NCBI GenBank assembly: GCA_903867305.1 | Contig: CAIPQU010000156.1 | Location: forward strand, 21,693 to 85,692 | Direction: 5' to 3' | Length of the DNA: 64,000 bases | DNA from: an uncultured beta proteobacterium | Lineage (GTDB): Bacteria; Pseudomonadota; Gammaproteobacteria; Burkholderiales; Burkholderiaceae | Part shown: one piece after another, positions 62,107 through 64,000 of the stretch | Layout of the letters: the number at the start of each line of letters is the position of its first letter | How positions within the stretch are numbered: the stretch's first letter is position 1 | The notes under the pieces: generated by a model | The model's database searches: none | Seen by the model: the letters and a program-made list of their open reading frames with translations, nothing else | What the model was told of the DNA's origin: nothing | Made by a program: the position numbers and the translations under genes

Positions 62107-62982
62107 TTAAATGTCGAGTTTTAAGGAATCTCGAACCGCTGATCTTAGATGCGAAAAAGTGCTTTCAAGGTCTGCGTCGCTTGTGTTAATTTTTAAGTTG
62201 GCTTGAGAGTAGAAAGCGGCTCTACCAGACAAGATTTTTTTGAGATCTTCCATCGCTTCTTTACTATCAGCCATGGGCCTTAAATCTCCTTGATCGAGTA
62301 CACGTTGCATATGATCCTCAGGTTTGGCTTGTAGCCACACTGTTGTACAGTGTCCCAAAACTAAGTTAAAACTGGCTGGATCAGAAACAATACCGCCAGG
62401 GGTTGCAATCACCACTTCTGGATATATTTGAATCGCTTCTTCAATTGCTCGGCGCTCATATCTTCGGTAGGCATTCATCCCATAAAGACCTTGTATTTCT
62501 GGAACAGAGCAGCCAGCAAACTTTTCAATTTCACGACTCAGTTCAATAAATTGAAAGCCTAAATCTTCAGCTAACATATGGCCTAGCGTTGATTTACCTG
62601 CTCCTCGTAAGCCTATTAGAGCAATTCGCGAATGATTTTTTGAGGTGGTTGATGCACTTTGTAATTCCTCGGTAATTTTCATTCTGATTTGGCGAATTTT
62701 TTGGTGATCCTGAGGAATTAATAATTCTCGTATCATCAACCATTCTGGAGTTAAAGTTGTGGGATCTCCAACCAGCTCCGCCAAACTACACTGCAAAGCA
62801 TTCGCTATTTGTGACAATACTAAGAAAGATGCATTTCCTTTACCGTATTCCAGATTAGCTAGATGACGCTCAGAGACATTTGCAATCTGAGCGACGGTTT
62901 TACGAGTCATGCCTCTGCGTGATCGTATCGAACTTACTCGTTCACCTAATTTTTTTAAGTCCTCGTTTTCTGCTTCAATCAT
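62107..62982 (-). CDS. boxR: BoxR-type regulator: XRE helix-turn-helix fused to a shikimate-kinase-like domain
   Basis: A 291-residue regulator. Residues 10-75 form an XRE helix-turn-helix (LGERVSSIRSRRGMTRKTVAQIANVSERHLANLEYGKG). After a linker, a shikimate-kinase-like domain starts near residue 120 with the P-loop ALIGLRGAGKSTLGHML, then FIELSREIEKFAGCSVPEIQGLYG, ATPGGIVSDP and DLRPMADSKEAME. In Azoarcus, BoxR/BzdR represses benzoate genes until benzoyl-CoA binds the kinase-like domain. A TTG at 62997 is possible, but the ATG at 62982 has GGAAG 8 bases upstream. It lies on the same strand as boxCBA, just upstream, and diverges from the DUF4863 and ligase genes. Confidence 0.94.
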   Translation of the reverse strand: MIEAENEDLKKLGERVSSIRSRRGMTRKTVAQIANVSERHLANLEYGKGNASFLVLSQIANALQCSLAELVGDPTTLTPEWLMIRELLIPQDHQKIRQIRMKITEELQSASTTSKNHSRIALIGLRGAGKSTLGHMLAEDLGFQFIELSREIEKFAGCSVPEIQGLYGMNAYRRYERRAIEEAIQIYPEVVIATPGGIVSDPASFNLVLGHCTTVWLQAKPEDHMQRVLDQGDLRPMADSKEAMEDLKKILSGRAAFYSQANLKINTSDADLESTFSHLRSAVRDSLKLDI

Positions 62983-63032
62983 GTTTAAATCTTCCAAAAA
63001 TCGTGCGGTAAAAATATTAGGAATAACCCTCG

Positions 63033-63049
63033 TATATGAATTATAGTGC
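63033..63049. promoter_or_regulatory. Operator candidate, left arm of a 17-base inverted repeat
   Basis: TATATGAATTATAGTGC is the inverted copy, with one mismatch in 17, of the element at 63086-63102. It abuts the -35 hexamer of the divergent plus-strand promoter. Read on the minus strand it contains TATAAT (63040-63045), a possible boxR -10 box. Confidence 0.65.
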
Positions 63050-63078
63050 TTGACAACAAGATTTTATCAATTTAAAGT
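63050..63078 (+). promoter_or_regulatory. Candidate sigma-70 promoter for the DUF4863 and benzoate-CoA ligase genes
   Basis: A perfect TTGACA (63050-63055) and TAAAGT (63073-63078) are separated by 17 bases. Transcription would start near 63085, about 33 bases before the DUF4863 start codon. The promoter core lies exactly between the two arms of the inverted repeat. Confidence 0.6.
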
Positions 63079-63085
63079 TAAAGTT

Positions 63086-63102
63086 GCACAATAATTCATA
63101 TA
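63086..63102. promoter_or_regulatory. Operator candidate, right arm of a 17-base inverted repeat
   Basis: GCACAATAATTCATATA matches the reverse complement of 63033-63049 at 16 of 17 positions and shares ATAATTCATAT with the boxC promoter element at 62049-62059. It covers the predicted start of transcription and ends just before the AGGAG ribosome site. Confidence 0.65.
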
Positions 63103-63117
63103 TAGGAGTTTTGCAAG

Positions 63118-63615
63118 ATGCCTGAAACACCTAAAAGCGATCAAGTTTCTTCTCATCAAATCCGATATCGGCAATTGATTTCCAGTGTCACGTCAAAAAT
63201 ACAGGGGCGTGACCTTAACGAAACTCTAGATATTTGGTTAAATCAAGAGTTTCCTGTTGGCAGTCCACTTTATGAAGAGTTAAAACAAATGACCTTAACG
63301 GGTGTAGATGAGGGGTGGTTATGTCAACGGGAGGGAGCTGGCATTAAATATGGTCGGATTTTTAAACCATCGGATGATTTACATGGATTTTCAGTAGATG
63401 TTGTTGATATGGAAAATATCGCAGGTCCTCGTCATATTCATCCAATGGGTGAGATTGATTTAATTATGCCTATTGAAGGAGATGCTCTTTTTGATGGCCG
63501 CCCTGCTGGTTGGATGGTAACTGCAGCGCATAGTGAGCACGCTCCCACAGTTTCAAATGGTCGAGCCTACATACTTTATTTATTGCCTCAAGGGCAAATT
63601 CAATTTACAGGATAA
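63118..63615 (+). CDS. DUF4863 (PnbB-like cupin) protein of the box cluster
   Basis: A 165-residue protein of the DUF4863 family, related to 4-hydroxylaminobenzoate lyase PnbB. The cupin-like core contains FSVDVVDMENIAGPRHIHPMGEIDLIMPIEG and MVTAAHSEHAPTVSNGRAYILYLLPQG, with His and Glu residues fit for metal binding. Members are often found beside box genes, where their role is unproven. AGGAG lies 8 bases before the ATG. It is 11 bases upstream of the benzoate-CoA ligase and shares its promoter. Confidence 0.82.
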   Translation: MPETPKSDQVSSHQIRYRQLISSVTSKIQGRDLNETLDIWLNQEFPVGSPLYEELKQMTLTGVDEGWLCQREGAGIKYGRIFKPSDDLHGFSVDVVDMENIAGPRHIHPMGEIDLIMPIEGDALFDGRPAGWMVTAAHSEHAPTVSNGRAYILYLLPQGQIQFTG

Positions 63616-63626
63616 TAGGGCGCGGA

Positions 63627-64000
63627 ATGACATTTATTCATCGAGATCTTGGTCAGTCATTTAATTTTGCACAGTATTTAATCGAGTTCAATCAAACTCG
63701 TTCTGAAAAATTGGCCTACATCGATGATGATGGCTCGATGACCTATGGAGTTTTGGCCAGTCGAATTGCCCAGTTTGGTACATCCTTGCTCAAGAGTGGT
63801 ATCAAACGTGAAGAGCGTATTTTTCTACTGATGCACGACAATAATGATTGGCCGGTAAGTTTTTTAGGCAGCATGTATGTTGGCATTGTGCCGGTAGCTG
63901 TGAATACCCTCCTTACTGCCGAAGACTATGCTTACATGCTAGCCCATAGTAGGGCTCAGATCGTAGTGATCTCTTCGGCAATGATTCCTACACTAGTTAA
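63627..64000 (+). CDS. bclA: Benzoate-CoA ligase (3' truncated)
   Basis: The gene runs off the right edge; 124 complete codons are visible. Its translation contains NFAQYLIEFNQTRSEKLAYI, SMTYGVLASRIAQFGTSLLK, RIFLLMHDNNDWPVSFLGSM and VPVAVNTLLTAEDYAYMLAH, a near-signature match to benzoate-CoA ligases of the adenylate-forming family. It activates benzoate to benzoyl-CoA, the substrate of BoxAB and the effector of BoxR. The ATP-binding and C-terminal domains lie outside the window. A GCGGAA sequence precedes the ATG. Confidence 0.93.
   Translation, partial: MTFIHRDLGQSFNFAQYLIEFNQTRSEKLAYIDDDGSMTYGVLASRIAQFGTSLLKSGIKREERIFLLMHDNNDWPVSFLGSMYVGIVPVAVNTLLTAEDYAYMLAHSRAQIVVISSAMIPTLV

Noticed and set aside
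1..64000. Mobile elements, prophage, CRISPR arrays, toxin-antitoxin pairs and tRNA genes
   Set aside because: No transposase, integrase, phage protein, regularly spaced repeats or tRNA-like T-loop was recognised in genes or gaps.

Overview
The window looks like chromosome of an AT-rich betaproteobacterium, most likely a Burkholderiaceae member close to Polynucleobacter. This is inferred from the scpB-rluB-rimP-nusA-infB-rbfA-truB-typA gene order, the DUF4936 protein, Bug/TctC-type solute receptors and a BoxABC benzoyl-CoA pathway with its BoxR regulator. No rRNA, tRNA, CRISPR, insertion sequence or phage gene was seen. Both ends cut genes: a UbiX-type flavin prenyltransferase on the left and a benzoate-CoA ligase on the right.

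Layout. 1-3.5 kb: ubiX fragment, Bug receptor, DUF4936, D-2-hydroxyacid dehydrogenase and 1-Cys peroxiredoxin, closed by a strong terminator. 3.6-9.0 kb: molybdenum block modA-modB-modC, in which modC is fused to a MocA/MobA-like nucleotidyltransferase, then xdhC and a FAH-family protein with a Tat signal. 9.1-13.5 kb: thiosulfate oxidation genes soxYZAXB plus a secreted DsrE-like protein; soxCD is absent here. 13.5-15.7 kb (minus): fabI followed by chrA. 15.8-21.4 kb: Yej-type peptide ABC importer. 21.4-23.1 kb: an NlpC/P60 protein lacking its catalytic Cys, and a convergent patatin-like lipoprotein. 23.3-34.9 kb: housekeeping block for chromosome segregation, ribosome maturation, transcription and translation.

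35.1-47.3 kb is a catabolic island. It holds a branched-chain-amino-acid-type ABC importer (livKHMGF), a polysaccharide-deacetylase-fold hydrolase, a 2,6-dihydroxypyridine-hydroxylase-like FAD monooxygenase, a VOC protein, a three-subunit molybdenum hydroxylase (CoxMSL type) and an arylformamidase-like hydrolase. The mod/mocA/xdhC block could supply cofactor to the molybdenum enzyme. 47.4-50.9 kb (minus) carries a fused circularly permuted ATP-grasp/alpha-E protein and a transglutaminase. 51.2-53.8 kb: glutathione transferase, cupin, intracellular PHA depolymerase and an unknown 80-residue protein.

53.8-64.0 kb is the benzoate region. On the minus strand boxC, boxB and boxA are followed by a 3-hydroxyacyl-CoA dehydrogenase, a Bug receptor and a NicC-like (6-hydroxynicotinate 3-monooxygenase) flavoprotein. 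boxR is also on the minus strand, and a DUF4863 gene plus benzoate-CoA ligase diverge on the plus strand. Near-identical palindromic elements overlap the boxC promoter and flank the divergent promoter; they are good candidates for BoxR operators.
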